Counted from the stretch's first letter, positions 1 through 6,042 are shown. The stretch is DNA of 6,297 bases from Faecalibacterium sp. UBA1360 (GCA_002306375.1 DBRU01000037.1:1-6297); one strand, 5' to 3'. The notes: generated by a model not told the origin, from the letters alone. A program made the numbers and translations.

Positions 1-245
1 TAGATCTTGATCTCCTTGCCGTCAACAACGATGGAGTCCTCGGTGGCTTCGACGGTGTGCTTGTTCTCGCCGATGCGGCCCAGGAAGGAGCCCTGCGCGG
101 TGTCGTACTTCAGCAGGTGCGCCAGCATTTTGGGGCTGGTCAGATCGTTGATGGCAACGACTTCGTAGCCGTCCGCCTCGAACATCTGACGGAAGGCCAG
201 GCGGCCGATGCGGCCAAAACCATTGATAGCAACTTTAACAGCCAT
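1..245 (-). CDS. gap: Type I glyceraldehyde-3-phosphate dehydrogenase, N-terminal part (runs off left edge)
   Basis: GAPDH oxidises and phosphorylates glyceraldehyde-3-phosphate to 1,3-bisphosphoglycerate with reduction of NAD(P)+, a cytoplasmic step of glycolysis. The visible 81 residues begin MAVKVAINGFGRIGR, the diagnostic GAPDH Rossmann start with dinucleotide-binding glycines G9, G11 and G14. The segment VVAINDLT (residues 29-36) is the usual second strand, with N33-D34 near the cofactor ribose. The text continues LAHLLKYDTAQGSF (41-54), the normal family sequence. The catalytic Cys and the C-terminal domain lie outside the window. The ATG is at 243-245, preceded by a strong Shine-Dalgarno (TGGGAGGATT, plus coordinates 251-260). 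Its codons are less G+C-rich than those of neighbouring genes (GTT, GCT and AAA near the start), as expected for a highly expressed gene. The family call is near certain; the paralogue type (gapA or gapB) is not decided. Confidence 0.97.
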   Translation of the reverse strand, partial: MAVKVAINGFGRIGRLAFRQMFEADGYEVVAINDLTSPKMLAHLLKYDTAQGSFLGRIGENKHTVEATEDSIVVDGKEIKI

Positions 246-302
246 AGTAAAATCCTCCCAAGATTTTATTGTTACGGGGCGGAAGGTCCGTCCCACCTTT
301 CT

Positions 303-317
303 TGCGGCAAAGCCGCA
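303..317 (-). promoter_or_regulatory. Small hairpin in the gap leader
   Basis: A perfect 6-bp inverted repeat with a 3-nt loop (TGCGGC-AAA-GCCGCA on the plus strand) lies about 10-20 nt downstream of the predicted gap transcription start. It would form a stable 5'-terminal stem-loop in the mRNA. No run of U follows, so it is not an intrinsic terminator. A 5' stem of this kind could stabilise the transcript or be an operator, but the sequence does not decide between these. Confidence 0.35.
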
Positions 318-332
318 TTTCGGTATGCTACT

Positions 333-361
333 ATTGTACCCGATTCACACAAAAACTGCAA
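333..361 (-). promoter_or_regulatory. Sigma-A-type promoter for gap
   Basis: Read on the minus strand, a -35 box TTGCAG (361-356) is followed by an exact 17-bp spacer and a -10 box TACAAT (338-333). This is a close match to the housekeeping consensus. Initiation would fall near 325-327, giving a leader of about 80 nt before the gap ATG at 245. The region is A+T-rich relative to the genes. Box quality and spacing are seen directly; the start site is inferred. Confidence 0.75.
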
Positions 362-548
362 GTGCGTCGTTATTCTTTTAACACCAAATTTCAAAAAACT
401 TGCTTTTTGGTCAAAATCCGTACGGTATTTCGGTGTTTTTTGGGCACTGCGCCTGAAAGGCGGACGTTTTTTGTCCTGTTTTGCACGCTTTTTGCCCCAA
501 AAAACGGTCTTGTCCAGCATTTACCTGTAAGCGGCGGGCCGCGGGCTG

Positions 549-556
549 CATACAAT
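549..556 (+). promoter_or_regulatory. Possible -10 element (CATACAAT) for the 634-1260 gene
   Basis: CATACAAT contains a good sigma-A -10 (TACAAT, 551-556), but no recognisable -35 lies 16-18 bp upstream: the bases at 528-533 are TAAGCG. The eight bases as a whole match the -10 consensus of sporulation sigma-E promoters in Bacillus (CATACAnT), although the expected ATA-containing -35 is not obvious either. The element sits inside a small inverted repeat, GGCT-N9-AGCC (544-560). It would give a leader of about 70 nt. The -10 is seen directly; which sigma factor reads it is inference. Confidence 0.35.
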
Positions 557-633
557 AGCCTTGTCACGCCTCGAACAGCCCCGCGGCGCGGGTATCCGGC
601 GTGCAGATCATCGCCCGAAAGAGAGGGTTCGCC

Positions 634-1260
634 ATGCTGCATCCCGATGCCCCGGCCCGCCAGCGCCTGGCCGAGCAAGCCGCCCGCCGGGTTCGCCTGG
701 GCCTTGCGCCGGGCCCGGCCCTGGAAGCGCTGCGCGCCGTGACCACCGCCGAACTGCTGGACGCCGCTGTTTCGGCCAGCCCCGGCCGGCGGGCCGCAGA
801 CGCAGCCGAAGTGCTGGGGGCCGTGTGCGACGCCGCCCGCCAGGCCGTGCGGCGTCCCGCCGGATGGCTGTACGCGGCGGTGGACACACCGGCCCCCGTG
901 GCCGTGCCGGCAGCGCTGCTCACCGCAGCGGTATTGGCCGCCCTGCGCACGGCATTGCAAACGCCGGGACGGCGCGCGGTGGTGCGCTGCCTGCCCCGGC
1001 GGGATCAGGTGATCGTGTGTGTACAGGCGGGGGATCGTGCCGACACGGCCGACGCCGCCGCCCTATGGCGGGCGGCGGGGGCCCGGGGCGGCGGGACCTG
1101 CGTTTTTGGGGTCGGACCGGTGTTCACGGCGGCCCTGCGCCTGCCCCTGTGCCCCGGCCTGCCCTTGGCCCCGGCGGCAACCGCCCGGGACCTGCTGGCC
1201 GACCGGTATGCCCTGCCTTATGTATACCTGGGGGAATGGTGCGCGGGGCCCTGGACCTGA
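634..1260 (+). CDS. Hypothetical protein, possibly a degenerate GHKL/histidine-kinase-like ATPase domain
   Basis: This 208-residue protein was not recognised with confidence. It is rich in Ala, Arg, Gly and Leu, with no signal peptide, clear membrane span or zinc motif. The ATG at 634 is preferred over an in-frame GTG at 601 because GAGAGGG (621-627) lies 6 nt upstream of it. Residues 93-134 (from AALLTAAVLAALRTAL through RRAVVRCL to QVIVCVQAGD) follow the helix, strand, strand layout of a histidine-kinase N-box region leading to the DxG loop. Residues 149-170, with a Gly-rich GARGGG and FGVGP, could be the remains of the G2 box and following helix. The key N-box Asn is absent and the DxG motif is only AGD, so ATP binding is doubtful if the relation holds. 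The N-terminal 85 residues look helical. It is convergent with the Sel1 gene, with stop codons 13 bp apart and no terminator visible. It is probably a real gene, given its ribosome binding site and clean frame. Confidence 0.7.
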   Translation: MLHPDAPARQRLAEQAARRVRLGLAPGPALEALRAVTTAELLDAAVSASPGRRAADAAEVLGAVCDAARQAVRRPAGWLYAAVDTPAPVAVPAALLTAAVLAALRTALQTPGRRAVVRCLPRRDQVIVCVQAGDRADTADAAALWRAAGARGGGTCVFGVGPVFTAALRLPLCPGLPLAPAATARDLLADRYALPYVYLGEWCAGPWT

Positions 1261-1273
1261 ACGCTTCGAGCCG

Positions 1274-3376
1274 TCAGAACCAGCGCCGGTCCAGCCGGGC
1301 CAGGTCTTTCTTGGCCTGTTCGCTGCCGCTTTCGGCCGCGGCCGTCAGCAATTCCCTGGCTTTGGCCCGGCTGCGGGGCTCGCCCCCCAGCCCGTGCAGG
1401 GCATAGTGGGCCAGCTTGCGCCGGGACTCGGTGTGGCCTTTTTGGGCAGCCTTGTCGAACCAGTCCCGCGCCGCCGCCGGGTCCCGCAGCACCCCCACGC
1501 CCTTTTCGCTGCAAAGGCCCAGGCGGTACATCGCCGGGGCATAGTCCTGTTCGGCGGCGGCCCGGTACCAGCGCACGGCCTGTTCGGGTGCTTTGGGCCC
1601 GCCGATGCCATCCTCGCACATACGGGCCAGGAAATACTGGCCTTCGGCGTAGCCCTGTTCGGCGGCAGCCCGGTACCAGCGCCGGGCCAGCCCGTCCGAC
1701 CGGGGCACACCGATGCCGTTGAGATAACACCGGGCCAGCCGCTCCTGGGCGCGGGCACTGCCTTGCTCGGCGGCGCGGGCATACCAGCGGGCGGCCTCGG
1801 CTTCGTCCTTGTCCACACCGCAGCCGCTTTCCAGATTGAGCCCCATGTACAGTTGTCCCCGAGCGCTGCCCTGTTCGGCGGCGGCCCGGTACCAGCGCAC
1901 AGCCTCGGCCTCATCTTTTGGGACGCCGGAACCGTTTTCCAGGCACACGCCCAACGCGCACTGGGCATTTGCCAGCCCCTGTTCGGCGGCGGCCCGGTAC
2001 CAGCGCGCGGCCTGGGCGGCGTCGGCAGCGACACCCTCGCCAAATTCCAGGCAAAAGCCCAGCTGCAACTGGGCGGGGGCATAGCCCAGTGTGGCCGCCC
2101 GGCGGAAATACCCGGCGGCCCCGGCCTCGTCCACCTGCATGCCCACGCCGTTTTTGGCGCAAAGGCCCAGCTGGTGCAGCGCGGGGGCGTAATCATGGCC
2201 GGCGGCGGCGCGGTAGAGCATGACCGCCTGCTCGGCGTCAGGCTGCACGCCGTTGCCCCGCTCGTAGCAAAGCCCCAGCAGCATCAGCGCCCGGGGATGC
2301 CCTTTTTCGGCCGCGGCCGCATACCAGCGCACGGCGTCGGGCCAGCTCTGGGATGTGCCCACGCCGCTTTGGTAACAGTATCCCAGGTTGCATTGGCCGT
2401 CGGAATGGCCCTGGCAGGCGGCCCGGCGATACCAGAACACCGCGTTGACCGCGTCAGCCTGGATGCCCTTGCCCGTCTCGTAACACAGCCCAAGGGCCAC
2501 CTGCGCGCCCGCGTGGCCTTTTTCGGCGGCGGCGCGGTACCAGCGGGCCGCCCGGACAGCGTCGGCTTCCACACCGTTGCCCTGCTCATAACACACGGCC
2601 AGGGCGTACTGGGCCCGCTCCTGCCCGCGCTCGGCGGCGGCGCGGTAGAGCTCGGCCGCCCGGGCAGCGTCCTTGGGCACGCCCCGCCCGGCGGCATAGG
2701 CGGCGGCCAGGGCGCAGTAGGCGGGCAGATACTCGGCCTTGACCGACAGTTCGTACAGCTGCAACGCCCGGGCCTGGTCAGGCTCGACGCCGATGCCGTT
2801 TTCGTAACACACGCCCAGGCAGCACAGGGCACGGGGCTCCTTTTTCAGCGCGGCTTCGCCATACCAGTAGGCGGCGGCCCGCTTGTCCATGCCCACGCCC
2901 TTGCCGAACTCATAGCACCAGCCCAGGTTGCACTGGGCCGGGGCAAAGCCCTGGTCGGCGGCCTGTTTGTACAAAAACACCGCGTTGTCCCAGCTTTGGG
3001 GCCGGCCTTCGCCCTTTTCAAAGCAAAGTCCCAGCAGGCATTGCCCGTCGGCCGACCCCTGGGCGGCGGCGCGCTCAAAATATTCGGCGGCCCGGTCCGC
3101 GTCCCGCCTGGTGCCCTTGCCCTCGTACCAGCGGCGGCCCAACGCGCACAGGCAGGCTCCGTCCCCCATATCGGCTCCACGCTGGCACTGGGCAAAGGCT
3201 TCCCGCTCACGGCCGGCGGCGTCGCTCTGGCGGGCCAGCAGCAGCCAGCCCCGGGGGGTGATGTCCTCTTCCTGCGCCGGCACGAAGGAAATGCCGCCGC
3301 ACAAAGGGCACCGGTCCTGTTCGGGGTCGGCGGTAACGAAATCGCAGTCCGGCGTTTCACAGCGGTAATATGGCAT
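1274..3376 (-). CDS. Sel1-repeat protein with N-terminal zinc-ribbon-like motif
   Basis: This is a 700-residue, apparently cytoplasmic protein without a signal peptide or membrane span. Residues 6-26 carry C6-x4-C11 and C23-x2-C26 (MPYYRCETPDC, then RCPLCGG), a rubredoxin/zinc-ribbon-like knuckle pair that probably holds one metal ion. After a linker with one degenerate helical repeat (about 37-72) come 17 Sel1-like repeats of 36 residues (73-685; the last has 37). The typical form is AxAQxxLGxCYExGxGVxxDxxxAxxWYRAAAEQG. A charged tail ends in DRRWF. Sel1 repeats are TPR-like alpha-solenoids that bind proteins, so a scaffold or adaptor role is the family-level inference; no catalytic domain is present. 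Cysteine is high, about 29 of 700, often at repeat positions 5 and 10. The ATG at 3374-3376 follows GGGAGG (3390-3385) by 8 nt, and a good promoter lies upstream. The gene is divergent from spoIIE and convergent with the 634-1260 gene. Its partner is unknown. Confidence 0.93.
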   Translation of the reverse strand: MPYYRCETPDCDFVTADPEQDRCPLCGGISFVPAQEEDITPRGWLLLARQSDAAGREREAFAQCQRGADMGDGACLCALGRRWYEGKGTRRDADRAAEYFERAAAQGSADGQCLLGLCFEKGEGRPQSWDNAVFLYKQAADQGFAPAQCNLGWCYEFGKGVGMDKRAAAYWYGEAALKKEPRALCCLGVCYENGIGVEPDQARALQLYELSVKAEYLPAYCALAAAYAAGRGVPKDAARAAELYRAAAERGQERAQYALAVCYEQGNGVEADAVRAARWYRAAAEKGHAGAQVALGLCYETGKGIQADAVNAVFWYRRAACQGHSDGQCNLGYCYQSGVGTSQSWPDAVRWYAAAAEKGHPRALMLLGLCYERGNGVQPDAEQAVMLYRAAAGHDYAPALHQLGLCAKNGVGMQVDEAGAAGYFRRAATLGYAPAQLQLGFCLEFGEGVAADAAQAARWYRAAAEQGLANAQCALGVCLENGSGVPKDEAEAVRWYRAAAEQGSARGQLYMGLNLESGCGVDKDEAEAARWYARAAEQGSARAQERLARCYLNGIGVPRSDGLARRWYRAAAEQGYAEGQYFLARMCEDGIGGPKAPEQAVRWYRAAAEQDYAPAMYRLGLCSEKGVGVLRDPAAARDWFDKAAQKGHTESRRKLAHYALHGLGGEPRSRAKARELLTAAAESGSEQAKKDLARLDRRWF
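1322..3160 (-). repeat. 17 tandem Sel1 repeats (36 residues / 108 bp period) within the coding region
   Basis: Translated on the minus strand, the region divides without gaps into 36-residue units starting at residues 73, 109, 145 and so on to 649, with one extra residue in the last unit. Each unit has the paired-helix Sel1 pattern: LGxCYE in helix A, GxGV in the turn, and A..WYRAAAEQG in helix B. The units near the C terminus are most alike (RWYRAAAEQG in repeats 11, 12, 14 and 15), while repeats 3, 4 and 17 are more divergent. At DNA level a 29-bp segment spanning the GGTACC of the WYR codons recurs at 1546, 1654, 1870 and 1978, in exact 108-bp register. Confidence 0.92.
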
Positions 3377-3412
3377 GTTCGTTCCCTCCCCGGCAAATGG
3401 ATGTGTGCTTCC

Positions 3413-3441
3413 AGTATAATACGCTTTGCGACCAAAAACAA
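3413..3441 (-). promoter_or_regulatory. Sigma-A-type promoter for the Sel1-repeat gene
   Basis: On the minus strand, TTGTTT (3441-3436) and TATACT (3418-3413) are separated by exactly 17 bp, a good housekeeping-type promoter. Transcription would start near 3406, giving a leader of about 30 nt that contains the GGGAGG ribosome binding site at 3390-3385. This matches the local A+T-rich patch in an otherwise G+C-rich region. Confidence 0.65.
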
Positions 3442-3447
3442 GCGCGG

Positions 3448-3468
3448 CCGCCCCCCCGGGCCGGGCGG
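3448..3468 (+). terminator. Terminator-like G+C-rich hairpin between the divergent genes
   Basis: CCGCCC (3448-3453) and GGGCGG (3463-3468) can pair around a 9-nt C/G-rich loop. On the plus strand the stem is followed by T-rich sequence (G then TTTTGTTTGG, from 3469). The geometry is that of an intrinsic terminator for rightward transcription, upstream of the presumed spoIIE start. It could stop transcripts running antisense through the Sel1 gene. No rightward gene ends close by, so it may equally be a chance structure in G+C-rich DNA. Confidence 0.3.
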
Positions 3469-3526
3469 GTTTTGTTTGGTTTTGGGCTTTCGCTGTTGTG
3501 CGGCAAAAAGCGCGGCGCGCCCGGTC

Positions 3527-3532
3527 TATACT
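3527..3532 (+). promoter_or_regulatory. Candidate -10 element for spoIIE
   Basis: TATACT lies 32 bp before the spoIIE ATG and is a good -10 hexamer. No consensus -35 sits at 16-18 bp; the nearest TTG-type hexamer, TTGTGC (3496-3501), is 25 bp away. In Bacillus subtilis, spoIIE is read by sigma-A with an over-long spacer and needs phosphorylated Spo0A, so a weak or displaced -35 would be in character. I could not find a clear Spo0A box (TTTGTCGAA type) here. The -10 is seen; the mode of activation is inferred. Confidence 0.35.
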
Positions 3533-3564
3533 GCCTGCACAAACGCCATGAGGGAGGAAGCATC

Positions 3565-5925
3565 ATGCCCATTTTTGCCAGACCGATCCATACCCGGCGC
3601 GCCGCGCCGCCCGACGACCCGCTGCCGCCGGAGACCGCCGTGTCCCCCGACGCCGCGCCGGGACCCGAAGCCGACGCCCTGCCCGCCGCCCCGCCCCGTC
3701 TGGCCGGCTCGGCCCTGGCCTGGCGGCTGGGGGCCCTGGCCGCCGGCTGCCTGCTGGGCGCGGGGCAGGTGTACGGCGGGGCCGCGCCCTTCGGCCTGGC
3801 GCTGGTCGTGGGCTGCCCGGGGTCCCTGGCCCTGCCGGCGCTGGCCGGGGCCCTGGCAGGCACGCTGGCGGCCCAGCCCCTTGCCCCGGCGCTGCGCCTG
3901 TGCGGCGCGCTGATCGCGGCGCTGGGCGGACGGGTGGCCGCAGCGCGGCTGGGGCGCCGGGCATACATAGGCGGTGCGGCGGCAGGCGCAGCGGCGTTGG
4001 GGGCCGAACTGCTGGCCACGGCGCTGTGCGGGGGTACGGTGACCATGGCGGACGTGACCCGGGCGTTGACCACGGTCGGGTTGGGCGCCGGCCTGGGCGC
4101 GGCGCTGCACCGCCTGCCCATGGACAAGCCCCGGGGGCTGTGCCTGTGGCTGGCCATGGCCACGGCCTGTGCCCAGCGGGCCGCCGCCTTTACAGGGGGC
4201 TTTGCCCCCGGCCTGGCCCTGGCGGCATTTGCGGGGTTGTGCACGGCCTGCGCGGGCAGTTTGGAACAGAGCGCCGTGCTGGCGCTGGCGCTTTCGGCCG
4301 CGGTGTGCGCCGCCGACCCGTCCCTGAGCTGGGCGGCCCTGGCCGTGGACCTGGGGCTGCTGGCTGCCGCCGTGGGCGGTGGGGCCCACCGCCCACGATG
4401 CGCCGGTCTGTTTGCCGCCGGCTGCGTCCTGGGGGCTCTGGCCGCCCCCGACGCGGCCGCGGCCGGCTGGATGCTGGCGGCGGGACTGGCGGGCACGGCG
4501 GCTTTTCTGGCCTGCCCGGACGCGTTGCTGCGGGGGGTATTCCCACCGCCGGCGCCCCCCGTAACCACCCAGACCCTGAGCGGCGCGGCGCGGCGGCTCA
4601 GCGGCGTGGCCGACAGCCTGGCCGACATCGCGGCTACGGTCAACGAGGTGTGCGAGCGCCAGAGCCCGCCCAAGGGCGAGACCTTTGACTTTGTGGTGGA
4701 GTACGCGGCCCGCCATGTGTGCCGCCACTGCGAGCGGCGCAGCGCCTGCTGGGTGCGGGGGTATTCCACGGCAGTGGACGGGCTGTACCAGCTGCGCAGT
4801 GCCCTGGAAGCCCGGGGCCGGGCAGAGGTGGAGGATATGCCTGGCCAGCTGAGCGTGTGCACCCACCCCAGCGACCTGTGCGCCGCCGTGACCCACGGCC
4901 ACCAGCTTTGGCTCAGCCGCCGCCAGACCCGGGCCCGGGCCAACCTGCTGCGGGCCGCTTTGACCGAACAGTACAGCGCCATGGCCGGGGCCCTGGCCCA
5001 GATGGCCGCCCGCTTGGGCCAGGCAGGTCTGCCCGACCCGAGACGGGAAGCCAAGGTGTCCCAGCTGTTTGGCCAGTTGGGACTGGAGGCGCTGGAATGC
5101 AGCGTGACCGGCGACGTGGCCGGGCGGCTGACCGTGTGCGTGACCCTGCCCCGGCTGCGCCTGTCCGACGCCGAGGGCCTGGCCCTGGCGCGGGAGGTGG
5201 GGCATATCTGCCGCCGGGATTTTGACGCGCCCGAAGTCACCCATTGCCGCACCGTGACCATGTTGCGCTTTGGCCAGCAGCCGCTGTTCACAGCGCAGTT
5301 CGGTCTTGCCAGCCGCCCGGCCCCGCCCGAACAGGTCAGCGGGGACGCCTGCGACCAGTTCTGCGACAAGGCGGGCCGCGCCCAGATGCTGCTGTGCGAC
5401 GGCATGGGCACCGGCAAGCACGCCGCTGTGGACGGACGCATGGCCGCCAAGCTGACGGCTCAGCTGCTGCGCGCCGGCTTTGCGGCCCAAAGCGCCGCCC
5501 GGCTGGTGAACGTGGCCCTGAGCCTGAAATGCGCCGAGGAGGAGTCCGGCGCCACGCTGGACCTGCTGACCGTGGACCTGTACACCGGCCGGGCCGGTGT
5601 GTTCAAGGCCGGGGCCGCGCCCAGTTTTCTGGTGCGGGAAGGCGTGGCCCGGGTGTTGCAGGCCCCCAGCCTGCCCATGGGCGCCTGCGACGCCCTGGTG
5701 GGGCGCACCGACGCTTTTTCGATGGCTGAGGGCGACATGGCCGTGCTGGTGTCGGACGGGGTGCTGTGCGACGGCACCGACTGGGTTCTGGAACAGTTGC
5801 AGCTGTGCGCCAGGCTGGGCCACACCCCCGACCAGGTGGCCCGGGCCGTGGCCGACAGCGCCGCCCGCCGGGCCGGCGCGCGCCCCGACGACATCACGGT
5901 GGCCGTGCTGCGCCTGACGCGCTGA
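3565..5925 (+). CDS. spoIIE: Stage II sporulation protein E (membrane-anchored PP2C phosphatase)
   Basis: In known sporulators SpoIIE sits at the asymmetric septum and dephosphorylates the anti-anti-sigma factor SpoIIAA, releasing sigma-F in the forespore. This 786-residue protein has the family layout and near-family length (about 800-830). Residues 1-45 are a Pro/Ala/Asp-rich cytoplasmic tail. About ten Ala/Leu/Gly-rich hydrophobic segments lie between 48 and 320. A central region (about 335-570) contains a CRHCERRSACW motif (C386, C389, C395). The C-terminal PP2C domain (about 575-786) shows SGDACDQF (metal-ligand-type D594), LLCDGMGTG (D612), the TLDLLTVDL strand, LPMG, LVSDGVL (D731) and PDDITV (D775/D776), aligning motif by motif with Bacillus SpoIIE. 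The acidic metal ligands are present, so it should be active. The ATG at 3565 follows AGGGAGG (3551-3557) by 7 nt. The gene is divergent from the Sel1 gene and ends at its own terminator, so it appears monocistronic. Confidence 0.96.
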   Translation: MPIFARPIHTRRAAPPDDPLPPETAVSPDAAPGPEADALPAAPPRLAGSALAWRLGALAAGCLLGAGQVYGGAAPFGLALVVGCPGSLALPALAGALAGTLAAQPLAPALRLCGALIAALGGRVAAARLGRRAYIGGAAAGAAALGAELLATALCGGTVTMADVTRALTTVGLGAGLGAALHRLPMDKPRGLCLWLAMATACAQRAAAFTGGFAPGLALAAFAGLCTACAGSLEQSAVLALALSAAVCAADPSLSWAALAVDLGLLAAAVGGGAHRPRCAGLFAAGCVLGALAAPDAAAAGWMLAAGLAGTAAFLACPDALLRGVFPPPAPPVTTQTLSGAARRLSGVADSLADIAATVNEVCERQSPPKGETFDFVVEYAARHVCRHCERRSACWVRGYSTAVDGLYQLRSALEARGRAEVEDMPGQLSVCTHPSDLCAAVTHGHQLWLSRRQTRARANLLRAALTEQYSAMAGALAQMAARLGQAGLPDPRREAKVSQLFGQLGLEALECSVTGDVAGRLTVCVTLPRLRLSDAEGLALAREVGHICRRDFDAPEVTHCRTVTMLRFGQQPLFTAQFGLASRPAPPEQVSGDACDQFCDKAGRAQMLLCDGMGTGKHAAVDGRMAAKLTAQLLRAGFAAQSAARLVNVALSLKCAEEESGATLDLLTVDLYTGRAGVFKAGAAPSFLVREGVARVLQAPSLPMGACDALVGRTDAFSMAEGDMAVLVSDGVLCDGTDWVLEQLQLCARLGHTPDQVARAVADSAARRAGARPDDITVAVLRLTR

Positions 5926-5954
5926 GGTCCAAACCACGCACCAACGTACATCCC

Positions 5955-5987
5955 TTTTGTGCGGCTGTCCGGTCGCACAAAATTTTT
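5955..5987 (+). terminator. Intrinsic terminator after spoIIE
   Basis: TTTTGTGCG (5955-5963) and CGCACAAAA (5974-5982) form a perfect 9-bp stem around a 10-nt loop, followed directly by five T's (5983-5987). It lies 30 bp beyond the spoIIE stop codon. The stem's own A/T base adds to the U-tract effect. On the opposite strand no T run follows, so it should work for rightward transcription only. It separates spoIIE from the downstream EF-G-type gene. Confidence 0.85.
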
Positions 5988-6008
5988 ATCAAATTGCTAA
6001 AAAAACTG

Positions 6009-6042
6009 TTTAATTTTTGCCAAACTTGTGGTAAAGTAGAAT
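6009..6042 (+). promoter_or_regulatory. A+T-rich promoter region for the EF-G-type gene
   Basis: This patch holds overlapping boxes. TAAAGT (6032-6037), preceded by TGG, gives an extended -10; TTTAAT (6009-6014) lies 17 bp upstream as a weak -35. A second -10, TAGAAT (6037-6042), has TTGCCA (6017-6022) only 14 bp upstream, too close for a standard pair. I cannot say which is used. Starting here, the mRNA leader would be about 100 nt. Confidence 0.45.

Larger units (their letters stand above)
246..633. other. Divergent intergenic region between gap and the 634-1260 gene
   Basis: This 388-bp stretch holds the gap leader and promoter (246-361, minus) and a possible -10 element for the rightward gene (549-556, plus). 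The part from 362 to 520 is rich in T and A runs and contains a short inverted repeat, CGCCT-GAA-AGGCG (450-462), followed by six T's at 467-472. It resembles a weak terminator reading rightward, but no gene lies upstream in that direction. A small G+C-rich inverted repeat, GCGG-CGGG-CCGC, sits at 531-542. I see no convincing protein-coding signal here: the open frames have no ribosome binding site and carry no recognisable motifs. Confidence 0.6.

Noticed and set aside
450..472. Short hairpin CGCCT-GAA-AGGCG followed by six T's, a possible terminator
   Set aside because: The stem is only 5 bp, the T run starts 4 nt past it, and no rightward gene ends upstream. It is recorded in the intergenic entry but not called.
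601..633. GTG at 601 as the start of the hypothetical gene
   Set aside because: No Shine-Dalgarno precedes it at a suitable distance, while GAGAGGG lies 6 nt before the ATG at 634.
57..742. Two 157-codon plus-strand frames in and beyond the gap leader
   Set aside because: One starts inside the gap coding sequence on the opposite strand. Both cross A+T-rich regulatory DNA, show no motif and lack a ribosome binding site.
561..1406. An alternative 281-codon plus-strand frame overlapping the 634-1260 gene
   Set aside because: Its product is an Arg/Gly/Pro-rich string typical of a wrong frame, it lacks a ribosome binding site, and it runs into the 3' end of the convergent Sel1 gene.
1322..3160. 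Regular 108-bp periodicity as a CRISPR array or non-coding tandem repeat
   Set aside because: The period is three times 36 codons, the units translate to Sel1 repeats in one open frame, and there are no unique spacers between identical short repeats.
1019..3913. A 964-codon open frame on the plus strand covering the whole Sel1 gene
   Set aside because: It is the mirror of the minus-strand Sel1 frame: G+C-rich third positions remove stops on the other strand. Its translation repeats FGGGPVPA-like strings in 108-bp register, exactly the reverse of the Sel1 units. It has no ribosome binding site, and it crosses into spoIIE out of frame.
3357..5937. Long minus-strand open frames (697 and 803 codons) opposite spoIIE
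   Set aside because: These are antisense shadows of a G+C-rich gene. They have low-complexity Ala/Gly/Arg/Gln composition and no domain or start signal, while the plus strand encodes an unmistakable SpoIIE.
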